Source: Pocillopora verrucosa | Lineage: Eukaryota > Cnidaria > Anthozoa > Scleractinia > Pocilloporidae | Length of the DNA: 64,000 bases | NCBI RefSeq assembly: GCF_036669915.1 | Contig: NC_089324.1 | Coordinates: forward strand, 4,016,744 to 4,080,743 | Reading direction: 5' to 3' | Shown here: in pieces, positions 45,005 through 56,390 of the stretch | Layout of the letters: every line of letters starts with the position of its first letter | How positions within the stretch are numbered: the first letter of the stretch is position 1 | Position numbers and translations under genes: made by a program | The notes under the pieces: generated by a model | Told to the model about the DNA's origin: nothing | Database searches by the model: none | Seen by the model: the letters and a program-made list of their open reading frames with translations, nothing else

Positions 45005-45217
45005 TTAATCGAGCGTCCCAATCAACCAAGCAGACAGCTGTCCCCGTGATAGGTCTGCAATTCCTGATCCATAATAGGAATGCACGATAGAAGCGGCACC
45101 AGGATCGTGCATGCTATACCACTGGATCATACCACAGAAACCTTTTCCAGCCGCTCGAAAATTGTTGTTGACTTCCCTTACCACAGTAGACTTACCAGTT
45201 CCCCCCTTGGCCAGTCC
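45005..45217 (-). pseudogene. PIF1-like helicase fragment
   Basis: An open frame of 70 codons ending in TAA, preceded closely by an upstream TAG. It shows a Walker A P-loop (GGTGKSTVVREV) followed by GAASIVHSYYGSGIADL, which matches the region after the P-loop in PIF1-type helicases (conserved IHSxxG). In animals such fragments come from Helitron-like transposons or from PIF1-domain gene families. About 600 residues of a full helicase are missing and no flanking part was found, so it is a remnant. Confidence 0.6.
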
Positions 45218-46960
45218 CTAAAAAGTTATGACCCTTACAAGCCAAGCATACAATCTCCGCCCGTCCGTGAGATAAGTGAACGCTCATATTGACGACATGC
45301 TAATAGCCACCAAACTACTCTACTGAATATTAAGGAGAACGAGTTGTCACAGGTAGAAAAATTATGAAATAACATAATGAACATCACTTGACGATCTGCG
45401 TGCTCAAGGAATTGGCTGAACTAATAGAAATTTTATTGTCCTTTACAATGAATTTCCGGTGACTAAATAGGCATTAACACCAACATAACCGTAAGGGGGT
45501 AGATTAAGGGTAATTCGGCCAAATCTTGCAGGCTTTTCTTTTTATCCAGAAGTTTAGTGACATCACCTTGGAAAGGTAAATGCAATCGACGGTAGGGCAT
45601 CATGTGGACAATTATATTTACTATATTCGTTTTCAGGGACATTCGTCTGATAAATGCGCTCATTGCTTTTAAAATGAACAATCTTTGCAAATGTTGCCAT
45701 ATTCCCGAATGTCAATAACTTACAACTGTGATCATCTCGGTAATGAACCAAAAGAACGGTGTTTCAATAAAATCGAGCGAGGGAATTTCCAGTACAAACA
45801 TTTTGGACGGTACATTATTTAAACTGTCGAATAGTTCTCGAGAAAACTAGAGCAATTTTCTCATTAATCATTCTTGTATTATTCATGAATAAGAAATAAA
45901 ATAGAGTGATCCTAATGGTCTGCATTGCACATACGTTTTGACAGCCGGTTTAACAAAATCAATAAACTAAGAATGGGGAAACTAGAACTTATATTGTAGA
46001 CTATTCCTTTCTGATTCCTTTCTGATTTCTTTTGATTTCCATGGATTTTTAATTAGCTGAATTTGTATTTTATTCTCGTCTTTTTTGTTTGTTTTTAATC
46101 AAAGCGAATAATGCCTCAAAAACAAATCAGCGAGTCAGGCTATGACACATGGCAGCAGTTTGTTTCCTTTGAGAAAAGGTAGCTTCCTTACCTCACAATA
46201 CATGATATAACCAAGCCTCTTATTCTTCAATCTTCTTCATTGATTGAATCAATGAGCTTCATTATCAATTAAGAAGGGACTCTCTTTTCCCATTTCTTTC
46301 TGTTTCTGGTTTCCTAATTATCTGCCTTAAGAAAGTTGAGACACTGGGAAGAGAAATTTTTTTAGTTTCCTCATACGATTAGAAAGACCAGAAGTTCTAG
46401 TTCGATCACAAATCCTGTGACAAATTCTTAGCAACAATGAAACTTTTTGATTTTCAAATATGAATGTAGTTTAAGTCAGGCACAACTGTCTATCACCTGA
46501 GTGAAATGTGAACAAAGGTAGAAAAAACTGAATATTAAAACCAAAACTCTTAGTAATTTATTTTTTTTTATGCGATTGTCATTTGGTATCTATTTGTTTA
46601 TAACCTGTATGAGCTTTCTTAACATTGATTTATTATATTCCAATTGTAACTGTTTTAAAACTACAATTAATTCCATTGTCATTCCTTTAAGCCCATTTGC
46701 GGATAATCTTCAAGTTCTCTTTTAAGTTTGTAAGACTTTTCACTAATCTTCAGACTGCTCCAACATCGAGGATGTACATAATAGATTTTTGGCTTTTAAC
46801 GTTCACTCACAAAAAGATGAAAGACAGAAATCGGTAGGAATATGATTCAACCTAAGGGCAAAATGTTTCTTTTACATCACGTGACGAGATGAAGGAACCA
46901 AAAAACCTAGGTCAAAGTATAATATATAGATTTAGCCAAGCCTAAAAGCGGAGCTCGTAT
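45218..46960. other. Noncoding interval
   Basis: No recognisable gene. Two overlapping minus-strand frames at 45463-45751 resemble nothing I know. A short exon-like frame at 46111-46178 (starting MPQKQISESGYDTW, ending at a GTAGCT donor) is discussed under rejected items. Confidence 0.4.
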
Positions 46961-46965
46961 TTTTT

Positions 46966-47095
46966 TTCCCCGCACGTTTCAAGGGCACAACGCCTTGCCC
47001 CGGCCAGGACTAGAACCCGGGTCGCCCAACTCACAGCCCAGTGCACTGACCACTGAACTACTGGACAAAGCCGTGGCGTTGGCGTGCCCGCGGTA
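46966..47095 (-). repeat. tRNA-derived SINE
   Basis: On the minus strand an A-box-like TAGTTCAGTGGTCAGTGCAC (47060-47041) and a B box GGGTTCTAGTCCTGG (47018-47004) have tRNA-like spacing. A 3' A run lies near 46960. The cloverleaf is degraded and the sequence continues past the tRNA-like part, as in SINEs, so this is not counted as a tRNA gene. Confidence 0.75.
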
Positions 47096-47109
47096 CAGTT
47101 GACCACGCA

Positions 47110-47579
47110 TGTTAAAAGAAGCACCTTGTACGGTCGTACGGTCGAACGGTCGTACATCCAAATTTTTTCGGATTGATGGGCTACTACTATTTTGCATAAT
47201 TTTGGGGCTACGCTCTGCGAGCTCCGCTACTATTTACGACAGTGACCCAATGAGTTAAGTCTAGTTTCTACGGTTCGCTTACCTGCGAGTTAACAAAGTT
47301 GATGTACTTCAACACGGAAGCTGAGTCAGTTCAGTAGTAAACTTGGTCTGCTGTCAGGTGACCAACCGACTTCTTCACCTTTTTGTTTTTTTTTTGTTTT
47401 TAAGTGGATATTGTGAATTCTAACACTTTCAGATTGTTACAAATAGTTTCCGGGTGTAATCGACCCAGCCCGTTTTTGTAACTTAACGTGTGTGTTCCTG
47501 TTTGAAGTGACGCGTTATTAATCAAGATTATCGACCATTTAGTATTGTGTTACTAAAAATAATGTTTCCCTGATAACAG
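47110..47579. other. Interval before the TPR-CHAT exon
   Basis: Starts with a CGTACGGTCG-type short repeat (47125-47155). No coding sequence is recognised. It ends in the acceptor CCCTGATAACAG of the TPR-CHAT exon. Confidence 0.5.
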
Positions 47580-50500
47580 TTGAGGATTGCAATGGAAACC
47601 TAACAGCAGAAGCTATGACACCTTTCATGAGCCTCGCCTTATTTGTTGCCCTGTTCTTGCTCAACTCAGATCGCATTCAGAAAGCCATTGAGATATGCAG
47701 CGAATGTTTGATTTTACTAAATGGCACCGATCAAAACAGCAAAGACCAATTTGATTCAGCACTGCTACAATTTTACAGCGACATCTATACCGTTCTTTTC
47801 AGCGCTTATCGTCATATCTCTGAGTACATAAGTGCGGAAAGATACGGAAGGAAACTGTTTAACTTATACAGAGGGTATGGAATTATGCTTTATAAACTTG
47901 GCGAAAGCCTAAAAGCAAAGGAATATTTTGAGAGGGCCCTTGCCATAACAACCAAAATTGGTGACAGAGAAGGGGAAGCATCATGTTATGGAAACCTAGG
48001 TACTGTGTTTCTGTCCGTTGGCCAATACGACAAGGCTGAAGAGTATCTCCAAAAAGCGCTTCTCATCAGAACTGAAATTGGCGACAGACTAGGGGAAGCA
48101 TCATGTTATGGAAACCTAGGTACTGTGTTTCTGTCCGTTGGCCAATACGACAAGGCTGAAGAGTATCTCCAAAAATCGCTTGTCTTCAGATCTGAAATTG
48201 GCGACAGACGAGGGGAAGCATCATGTTATGGAAACCTAGGTACTTTGTTTAAGTCGCTTGGCCAATACGACAAGGCTGAAGACTATCTCCAAAAAGCGCT
48301 TGTCATCAGAACTGAAATTGGCGACAGAGAAGGGGAGGCAACTGACTACGGAAACCTAGGTACTGTGTTTCAGTCGCTTGGCCAATACGACAAGGCTGAA
48401 GAGTATCTCCAAAAAGCGCTTGTCATCACAACTGAAATTGGCGACAGACGAGGGGAGGCAACTGACTACGGAAACCTAGGTACTGTGTTTAAGTCGCTTG
48501 GCCAATACGACAAGGCTGAAGAGTATCTCCAAAAAGCGCTTGTCATCAGAACTGAAATTGGCGACAGAGAAGGGGAGGCAACTGACTACGGAAACCTGGG
48601 TACTGTGTTTCTGTCCGTTAGCCAATACGACAAGGCTGAAGAGTATCTCCAAAAAGCGCTTGTCATCAGAACTGAAATTGGCGACAGACGAGGGGAAGCA
48701 TCATGTTATGGAAACCTAGGTACTTTGTTTAAGTCGCTTGGCCAATACGACAAGGCTGAAGACTATCTCCAAAAAGCGCTTGTCATCAGAACTGAAATTG
48801 GCGACAGACGAGGGGAAGCATCATGTTATGGAAACCTAGGTACTGTGTTTCAGTCGCTTGGCCAATACGACAAGGCTGAAGAGTATCTCCAAAAAGCGCT
48901 TGTCATCAGAACTGAAATTGGCGACAGACGAGGGGAAGCATCATGTTATGAAAACCTGGGTACTGTCTTTCTGTCTGTTGGCCAATACGACAAGGGTGAA
49001 GAGCATCTCCAAAAAGCGCTTGTCATCACAACTGAAATTGGCGACAGACGAGGGGAAGCATCATGTTATGGAAACCTAGGTACTTTGTTTAAGTCGCTTG
49101 GCCAATACGACAAGGCTGAAGACTATCTCCAAAAAGCGCTTGTCATCACAACTGAAATTGGCGACAGAAGAGGGGAAGCATCATGTTATGGAAACCTAGG
49201 TACTGTGTTTAAGTCGCTTGGCCAATACGACAAGGCTGAAGAGCATCACCAAAAAGCGCTTGTCATCAGAACTGAAATTGGCGACAGACGAGGGGAAGCA
49301 TCATGTTATGGAAACCTAGGTACTGTGTTTCAGTCGCTTGGCCAATACAACAAGGCTGAAGAGTATCTCCAAAAAGCGCTTGTCATCAGAACTGAAATTG
49401 GCGACAGACGAGGGGAAGCATCATGTTATGAAAACCTGGGTACTGTCTTTCTGTCTGTTGGCCAATACGACAAGGGTGAAGAGCATCTCCAAAAAGCGCT
49501 TGTCATCACAACTGAAATTGGCGACAGAAGAGGGGAAGCATCATGTTATGGAAACCTAGGTACTTTGTTTAAGTCGCTTGGCCAATACGACAAGGCTGAA
49601 GACTATCTCCAAAAAGCGCTTGTCATCACAACTGAAATTGGCGACAGAAGAGGGGAAGCATCATGTTATGGAAACCTAGGTACTGTGTTTAAGTCGCTTG
49701 GCCAATACGACAAGGCTGAAGAGCATCACCAAAAAGCGCTTGTCATCAGAACTGAAATTGGCGACAGAGAAGGGGGGGCAACTGACTACGGAAACCTAGG
49801 TACTGTGTTTCAGTCGCTTGGCCAATACGACAAGGCTGAAGAGTATCTCCAAAAAGCGCTTGTCATCAGAACTGAAATTGGCGACAGAGAAGGGGAGGCA
49901 ACTGACTACGGAAACCTGGGTACTGTGTTTCTGTCCGTTGGCCAATACGACAAGGCTGAAGAGTATCTCCGAAAAGCGCTTGTCATCGAAACTGAAATTG
50001 GCGACAGAAGAGGGGAAGCATTATGTTATGGAAACCTAGGTAGTGTGTTTACGTCGCTTGGCCAATACGACAAGGCTGAAGAGTATCTCCAAAAAGCGCT
50101 TGCCATCCAAACTAAAATTGGTGATAAGGGAGGGGAAGCAACAGTTCTTGGAAACCTTGGAATTTTGTTTAGCATTGTTGGTGATTTTGAAGCTTCGGAA
50201 GTATGCTTGGAGAAAGCTTTATTCATATCCAGAGATATTGGAGATGGAAGAGGAGAGTTTGAAATCCTCCGAGGTTACGCCGTTTTGTATTTATATCAAT
50301 ATAAAATCAAAGACTCCCTGTCGTGTCTTCATCTGTGCATTGAAAAGTATGAGGAGCTGAGATATTTCTTGGGCGCCAATGATCAGTTCAAAACATCATT
50401 TCTGGAGAACACAGGAATATTTCCCTACAAGCTGCTTTGTACTTTGCTTTGTGACACCGGAAATGCTCGGGATGCTCTTTATGTTGAGGAGTTGGGTCGA

Positions 50501-50887
50501 GCTAGAGGCCTATCAGACTTAATGGCAGAGAAGTACTCGGTTGAAACGCACATCTCTGCTTATCGACAATCTTGGTTTGGCATTGAGGACATTTTAAGAA
50601 AGAAAAGAAACTGTACTTGTCTGTACATTTCTTATTTTCAGAATCGTCTGCATTTGTGGATCTTGAAAGCAAGTGGAGTCCTTCACTATAGAAGAGTATC
50701 ACCAGAAGAGAATCTAGTTCAGGCTGGGTTACCCAAAGATTTGTCTTTGAGTCAATTTTTGGATTATAATTTCCGGAGTCTTGGTATTTTGCCCACTAAA
50801 GATTGTGAAGATCGGTCTTTAAAAACGATTAAATTGCAACCTCTCTCCCCCGCGCAAAAGAGCTCAGCAAGATTGCGACTCGTGGAG

Positions 50888-50926
<39 letters not shown>

Positions 50927-51805
50927 AAAGTGATTTCAAGTCTATATTTGTGTTACAAAATGTTCATTGCCCCCGTTTATGATTTGCTTGATGAGCCTGA
51001 AGTCATTATTGTTCCTGACCGCAGGTTGTACAAAGTTCCCTTTGCTGCCCTGAGTGAAAAGGAGGGAGCCGAATACTTGTCAGAGACTCATAAGATCCGT
51101 ATCATTCCTTCGTTGACAACACTCAAGAACATTCAAGATAGTCCAGAGGACTATCACAGCAACACTGGTGCCTTGGTAATAGGCAATCCCAAGGTTAATT
51201 GGCTGCAACCATTGCCAGCTGCAAGAAAGGAAGCGGAGATGGTCGGACGACTGGTGGGTGTTCCGCCTCTAGTTGAAGAGAAAGCAACGAAGCAGGCGGT
51301 ACTTGAGCGGATAAGTTCAGTGAGCTTGATACATTTTGCTGCCCATGGTAACGCGGAAAGAGGGGAAATTGCACTCTCCCCCATTCCTACTCCCACCGCT
51401 ATCCCACCGAAGGAAGCTTACATGTTGACGATGGCTGATGTCTCACGAGTGAAAGTCAGAGCTAAACTGGTGGTACTTAGCTGCTGTCACAGTGGAAGTG
51501 GAGAGATAAGAGCCGAGGGAGTTATAGGAATTGCCCGTGCGTTCTTAGGATCCGGTGCTCGCTCGGTGTTGGTTGCGCTGTGGGCCATTCCAGACTCAGC
51601 AACAGAGCAGCTGATGAGTCGGTTCTACGAACACCTCATTGAAGGTGGAAGTGCCAGTGAATCCCTTTATCAGGCCATGAAGTGGATGAGAAAAAACCCC
51701 CTGAACAAAATCTCTGAGTGGGCTTCGTTTACGCTGATTGGAGATGATGTGAGACTCGAGTTAGACAACCAGCGGCAAGACTCGGTGAGAACAGGTATTT
51801 CATAA
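47580..51805 (+). CDS. TPR-CHAT protein (large TPR array plus caspase-like CHAT domain)
   Basis: A long exon. From the Met at 47615 it gives 1396 residues; the frame is also open from an acceptor at 47579 (EDCNGNLTAEAMTPF), so a short upstream exon is likely and the true start is uncertain. Residues about 85-870 are TPRs of 40 residues (YGNLGTVFQSLGQYDKAEEY then LQKALVIRTEIGD), about 19 near-identical units flanked by degenerate ones. A DEDEDEDEDEDE run from GAGGAC repeats lies near 1092-1106. The C-terminal CHAT domain (about 1110-1390) has VIVPDRRLYKVPFAAL, HFAAHG with H1244 and VLSCCHSG with likely nucleophile C1291, then GARSVLVALWAIPD. CHAT is a clan CD, caspase/separase-like protease fold, and such proteins act in bacterial defence; animal roles are little known. 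The dyad appears intact. Probably cytosolic. Confidence 0.93.
47953..50160 (+). repeat. 120-bp coding tandem repeat (TPR units)
   Basis: About 18-19 head-to-tail units of exactly 120 bp, differing at few sites. Two variant classes alternate: GAAGCATCATGTTATGGAAAC (20 of those bases encode EASCYGN) and GAGGCAACTGACTACGG. A four-unit, 480-bp block is itself repeated: the run with AAGGGTGAAGAGCATCTCC near 48990 recurs near 49470. Confidence 0.93.
50892..50927 (+). repeat. GAGGAC hexanucleotide repeat in the TPR-CHAT gene
   Basis: About six units of GAGGAC/GACGAG encode an acidic (DE)n linker between the TPR and CHAT parts. Length variation here would stay in frame. Confidence 0.85.
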
Positions 51806-51895
51806 ATTAAAGTTAAATTAGATGTGAGGATGGTTATGACTTACTGGTCGTTGACCGGATGGGGATCCTCTGTTACCTTGAACATCAAGGCTAGT

Positions 51896-51968
51896 TTAAT
51901 ATCTATCTATATATACATATATATATATTTATATATATACATAAATATATATATATATATGTACATAA

Positions 51969-52011
<43 letters not shown>

Positions 52012-52012
52012 T
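51896..52012. repeat. TA-rich microsatellite
   Basis: About 115 bp of (TA)n with TACATAAATA interruptions. It adjoins the 3' end of the Penelope-like fragment on its right. Confidence 0.9.
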
Positions 52013-52861
52013 TATGAGAGGAAAAAACGACGCAACTACATATCCCGACAAGCCTGTTTCGTGAATCGCTTCACTCTTCAGGTGTTTAATGAAAGAATAT
52101 TCATGTGACTATCGTTTATATACTAGGAAAATTTACATAATACGCGGTAAACTTAAAAACTTTAAAGTTCAGCTGTTGCGTAGCAACGCTTTGTTTCTGT
52201 GTCGGCATGAAGATACGAGTTCGTTACGCTTATTTAGTGATGAGAGGTCGGGTCGGTAAATTATCAGGAATTTTTCTTTTAGGCAGAGCTTGCATCTTTT
52301 ACTGGAGCTGTTGTAAGGAGAGTTAGATGATAAGACGCGCCATGAAATAGAGTAGTCAATGTTGTCGTTCTTGAGTGTCCAGATGTGTTTGCTAAGTTCG
52401 GTAGAGTTTTTGTGCTTGGCGTGGCGGAATGATGCGGTGTGATTTCTGTGTCTTGTTTTGAAGTCGGTTTCTGTGAGTCCAATGTATGTTTCAGAGGTGT
52501 TGTTGTCGCTCCGTGTGACGGTGGCTTGATAAACGACTGAGGATTGAAGGCAGTTACCATTGAGCGGGCAATTGTTCTTTTGTCGGCAGTTGCATGTTTT
52601 GTTGGTTCCCGTGCCGCAGCTGTAACTGATTTTGATGGTGTTGCGGTTAAATATTTTGCGGAGGCTGTGTTCCTTAGGGAAATGTTTGTCGATTAGGCTG
52701 AGGAATTTGTGTCCGATATTGGTGCTGACGTTCTTGCTAAATGGAGGGTTGTACCAGAGGATGTTGCTTCGCTGCCTGTTTTTGCGTTTGGCAGTATGTG
52801 CTGTATGAACCAGCTGTATGAACAACACCAAACAGGTCATCGACAACCACAACAAGCGCAT
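52013..52861 (-). mobile_element. Penelope-like element, 5'-truncated, GIY-YIG end
   Basis: The minus-strand frame 52861-52169 (230 codons) gives the C-terminal part of a Penelope-type protein. The family segment ILWYNPPFSKNVSTNIGHKF comes first, then FNRNTIKISYSC, a Cys-rich linker finger (CNCRQKNNCPLNGNC), and the GIY-YIG nuclease (VVYQATV, YIGLTETDFKTRHRNHTASF, with ELSKHIW). The frame is unbroken, so this copy is younger than the other two. The first about 20 residues are probably not element-derived. The reverse transcriptase is missing. Past the stop lies a hammerhead-like motif, then TA-rich DNA. Confidence 0.85.
52047..52081 (-). ncRNA. Hammerhead-ribozyme-like motif in the Penelope-like 3' end
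   Basis: Minus-strand order: CTGAAGA (52081-52075), a perfect 5-bp stem with a 4-nt loop (GTGAA-GCGA-TTCAC), GAAAC (52060-52056), then ACAGGCTTGTC, which can form a 3-bp stem III ending in UC. This matches CUGANGA-stem II-GAAA-stem III-UH of hammerhead ribozymes, known from Penelope-like elements. Stem I pairing is weak by eye. Confidence 0.5.
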
Positions 52862-54069
52862 CTTACACTCGTCCCACTCACCTTACACGAAAGACAACAA
52901 AGACGGCATACAAGTAATAGCCAATTATTTTTATATATCGTGCTTGGTGTAATTGTGTTTCTTTATATCCAAAATATTAATTGAGGTAATAATCAATTGG
53001 GTTATTTCAAATTTTTTCTTGCAGGAAAAAAGACCCCGATAGAGTAAATAATGACAAGTACTCGAAGGGAACAGAGTTAAAAGACTTTTAGATGGATAAA
53101 TTAAATAGAAATAAGAAGAGAAAATACTCTATCCGGTATTTCATCGACATTATAAAAAAAAAAGAGCCATCCCAGGTTAGGGGAGATTTATTCCAATTTT
53201 TGCTGCTTTCTTTTCTAATATTCTCAGGAGGAGGTAATGGTTATGTACTCAACAATTATTTTGTTTTTCACGCAAAAATTATATTCTAATATAATAGACA
53301 CGAAACAATGTTGACCTACGTAAGGCTTTTGAGTAAAACGAATTCATTAAAGTTAATACAGTAGTTTAAGTATTAAACAAACCACTAAAATCTGGTTTAA
53401 TTTTTGTGTTTTCAAGCCTTTTGTAAGGTTTAGTTATTAAGAATACCTTCCATATTTCAAGAATGAATTTGATGTTGCATCTGAAGGGATCCTTGCCACA
53501 TTTAAAAAAATATCGTACAGAGCTTAAAAATACGACTAAAAGAGGGGAAAGAGTATACCTGACGAACTTCTGGAGAAATACGTGTCTGAAGTTATCTGCT
53601 CCAGTAGAGAAGGATGACTTCCGGCTTTACAAAAGCTCAAGAACACGCTGATGTGGAAATGTCACATTCAAAATCACATCGCCAAAAAAACATTAAAGTA
53701 TATCCTGGCCAGAACTGATCTTTGGAGACAGAAGTTTAAAATCGCTTGCAGATGGCGGGAGTGTCATGTGGGCATGTCAATACTTCAATTTTTAACTGGT
53801 CACTTGCCTCTTGTGCTATGCACCCTGCGCGAAGCTTGTCGACTCTTAAATGCAGAAAAATCTCTGCCAATTGGCTATGAGTTAGATCTCTGAAATATGG
53901 TAGTAATCATGTCTTGGAAATAAGAGATTATCTGTTGTAGAATAAGTTGATTCGTAACACCCTGTATGTAAGGAATAACAGCAAAACCAGTCGCTGGTTC
54001 CCTTTCATCAAGAGCGTTACTATTTGTAACTGGTTTTTGGCGGTTACGGAGAAAAGTTTTTGTATAGCC
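52862..54069. other. Interval between Penelope-like fragments
   Basis: Frames at 53092-53289, 53463-53651 and 53651-53893 are open but match nothing I recognise. The last (WRQKFKIACRWRECHVG...) is the most protein-like. From 53893 to 54069 it reads, on the minus strand, the linker region of the next Penelope fragment. Confidence 0.4.
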
Positions 54070-54830
54070 ATTTGCCCATTTGGATTTTAGTGAAGAGCGA
54101 AACAACGTCGAAAGATACTAATTCTTCACAAGCGTTAAGAGTTTTATCTTTTATGAAATCCGCAAATTCGCAGGAATTTTTGACAGTGTAATCAGTATTC
54201 CCAACAACAGGCGTCAAAATTCTCGCAAGATAACCAGAAATTGCATAAGTCGGAGAATTAAAAAAAGACACAATGGGTCTCAAAGGAATTCCCGGTTTAT
54301 GAATTTTAGGTAAGCCATAAAAACGTGGACATAAGCCGTCACTACTGTCTAACATTTTGTACGTAGAGTCACTAATTTTACCAGCTTTTTGCAAATCAAG
54401 CAACATTTTGTTTAACTTTCTTTGAGGTTTTACTGGTAGGATCAGAGTTTAAGACAGCAAACGTACTCTTGTCATTAAGCAGAGTCAAAGCTTTGTCGTG
54501 ATATTGCTGTTTGTCCATAACCACAACACAATTACCCTTGTCAGCAGATAATACGAGCCTGTCCGGATCCTTTTTGAGAGCTATAAGTGCATTGAAAACA
54601 TCCTTTTGAATGTTTTTGGGGGGAGGTTTAGATCGTGACGATGGTGGTTTGCTTCCTGACGCTTATTTGCACCTCGTCAGAAAAAAAAAAAGGCCGCTAA
54701 TTAGTGATCATATAAAAGGACCTCTTGTTACGGCGTCTAGATCAACCCTGATGAAGGTACTAGACAGGAGTGTCGAAACGTTTGGTCTTTGAATTGTAAC
54801 TTCGGTTACATTCATTAAATCTGCAAACCA
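53895..54830 (-). mobile_element. Penelope-like element with internal deletion
   Basis: Minus-strand pieces: 54604-54412 (DRLVLSADKGNCVVVMDKQQ), then after a frameshift 54406-54085 with RFYGLPKIHKPGIPLRPIVS and ACEELVSFDVVSLFT of the reverse transcriptase. The frame then jumps to the linker region (ATGFAVIPYIQGVTNQL, near 53965-53920). The deletion removes the RT catalytic YxDD part. The flank 54640-54830 is an inverted terminal-type sequence with CTGATGA (54748-54754) and GAAAC (54775-54779) on the plus strand, resembling the inverted left end of the 31.6-kb element. Non-functional. Confidence 0.75.
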
Positions 54831-54903
54831 GAGTAGCATCAAACTATGTCTGATTGTCCAGCTGGTTGCCGTGTGAACTTTAATGTATTAGATAAGAAGG
54901 CAT

Positions 54904-56247
54904 TTGCTTACTTTGGCTCCTTTGATCACTGAAAGTCATGAGAAAGTCATTGAGAAGGTTGTGGCAGTGCGTCTTCAAGCTTATCTTGACTTCTACCAAC
55001 TCACTGAGCCGCTACAATCTGCCTATAAATCATTCCACAGCTGCGAAACCGCCCTTCTCCGTGTTCAAAATGACATTTTGCTTGCTATCGATAATCGCCA
55101 CTGTGTCATGCTCCTGTTACTAGATCTCTCCGCTGCATTTGACACTGTTGACCATGTAATACTGCTCAAAAGATTGAATTCTAAATTCTCAATACGTGGC
55201 ACTGCACTTGACTGGTTCCGCTCCTACCTTACTAACCGCACACAAGTCGTCCTAATCGATGGGAGGAAATCGCAATCTCGTGAGCTCAAGTGTGGAGTAC
55301 CTCAAGGCTCCGTTCTTGGGCCGATCCTCTACCTACTTTACACTGCTCCTCTTGCCGACATTTTACGTTTTCACGACATGCAATTTCATTTCTACGCCGA
55401 TGATACTCAGTTGTACATTTCTTTTTCCGTTAACGATGATCTGGAATTAACCAGTAGCATTTCTAAAATCGAGAATTGCTTATCCGATCTAGATAAGTGG
55501 ATGGCCTTAAATAAGCTGAAGCTAAACAAAGACAAAACTGAACTTCTCTACCTTTATTCAAAGCACAACCCTCAACAGTCTATACCTCCACTTCGTTTTG
55601 GTTCTGATATAATACAGCCGTCTTCATCTTCCAGAAATATCGGCGTCGTTTTCGATAGTACTATGTCAATGCTCCCTCATGTCAAATCTGTCTGTAAATC
55701 TGCCTTCTATCATCTTCGGAACATTTCCCGTATAAGGAAATTACTATCCATTAAGACCACTGAGACTTTAATCCACGCCTTTGTAACCTCCAACTTGGAT
55801 CACTGTAACTCTCTTTTATACGGTGTCCCCAAATACGTTATCCAAAAGCTCCAATCAGTGCAGAATGCGGCGGCTCGACTTATTACCAGCTCTCGTAAAT
55901 TCGACCGCATCACCCCTGTTTTGTTCGACCTACACTGGCTTCCAATTTCTGAGCGAATTAAATTCAAAATAATTCTGCTCACCCATAAAGCTCTTCACCA
56001 GCAGTCTCCTGTCTACATTCAAGACCTAATACGCCGTTATTCAACTTCAAGAACGCTCCGTTCGTCTTCAACATTGCGTCTGACTCCTGTCAACTTTAAT
56101 CTCAAGTCCTATGGCTATAGAGCTTTTGCTGTTTCGGCTCCTGAACTGTGGAATAAACTACCTGATGACATTCGTTCTTGTGACAATTTAAATATTTTTA
56201 AACGTAAACTTAAGACTCATCTTTTTAAAAATTACTTTAATGTATGA
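54904..56247 (+). CDS. LINE reverse transcriptase, C-terminal part
   Basis: 447 codons, unbroken. It begins by chance in frame near [10 protein letters not shown] and keeps the RT core: [36 protein letters not shown] and the catalytic FYADDTQLY (D166, D167). The thumb follows, then a C-terminal region ([26 protein letters not shown], then [12 protein letters not shown]) typical of jockey/CR1/L2 elements. The endonuclease domain and any first ORF are lost by 5' truncation, so it cannot move by itself. The clean frame suggests a young insertion. Confidence 0.9.
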   Translation: MLTLAPLITESHEKVIEKVVAVRLQAYLDFYQLTEPLQSAYKSFHSCETALLRVQNDILLAIDNRHCVMLLLLDLSAAFDTVDHVILLKRLNSKFSIRGTALDWFRSYLTNRTQVVLIDGRKSQSRELKCGVPQGSVLGPILYLLYTAPLADILRFHDMQFHFYADDTQLYISFSVNDDLELTSSISKIENCLSDLDKWMALNKLKLNKDKTELLYLYSKHNPQQSIPPLRFGSDIIQPSSSSRNIGVVFDSTMSMLPHVKSVCKSAFYHLRNISRIRKLLSIKTTETLIHAFVTSNLDHCNSLLYGVPKYVIQKLQSVQNAAARLITSSRKFDRITPVLFDLHWLPISERIKFKIILLTHKALHQQSPVYIQDLIRRYSTSRTLRSSSTLRLTPVNFNLKSYGYRAFAVSAPELWNKLPDDIRSCDNLNIFKRKLKTHLFKNYFNV

Positions 56248-56389
56248 TCTCTTTTCTTATCCATGTCAAACGCCTATATCTTAGACATCAGTTAACGTAA
56301 GACTTACTTTTAATATTATTTTAACGTGTGATATTTTAATATTTTTGTAAAGCGCTTAGAACAGGACTGGATAAGCGCTATATAAGTAG

Positions 56390-56390
<1 letters not shown>

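Noticed and set aside
46111-46178. Exon-like frame MPQKQISESGYDTWQQFVSF... ending in a GT donor
   Set aside because: Joined directly to the TPR-CHAT acceptor at 47579 it gives an immediate stop (phase mismatch). A further exon between would be needed, and none was found.
47004-47060. tRNA gene on the minus strand
   Set aside because: A- and B-box-like sequences are present but the cloverleaf is degraded and there is an A-rich 3' tail; a SINE fits better.
47953-50160. Regular repeats that might suggest a CRISPR array
   Set aside because: Units are contiguous 120-bp coding repeats with no spacers, in eukaryotic DNA; they encode TPRs.
48498-50360. Chain of shifted-frame ORFs beginning MANTTRLKSISKKRL inside the TPR region
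   Set aside because: They recur every 120 bp because the TPR DNA repeats; the alternate frame stays open by periodicity. The main frame has the TPR and CHAT signatures.
53463-53893. Possible small gene between Penelope-like fragments
   Set aside because: Frames are short, in different phases, and match nothing known; no splice model joins them convincingly.
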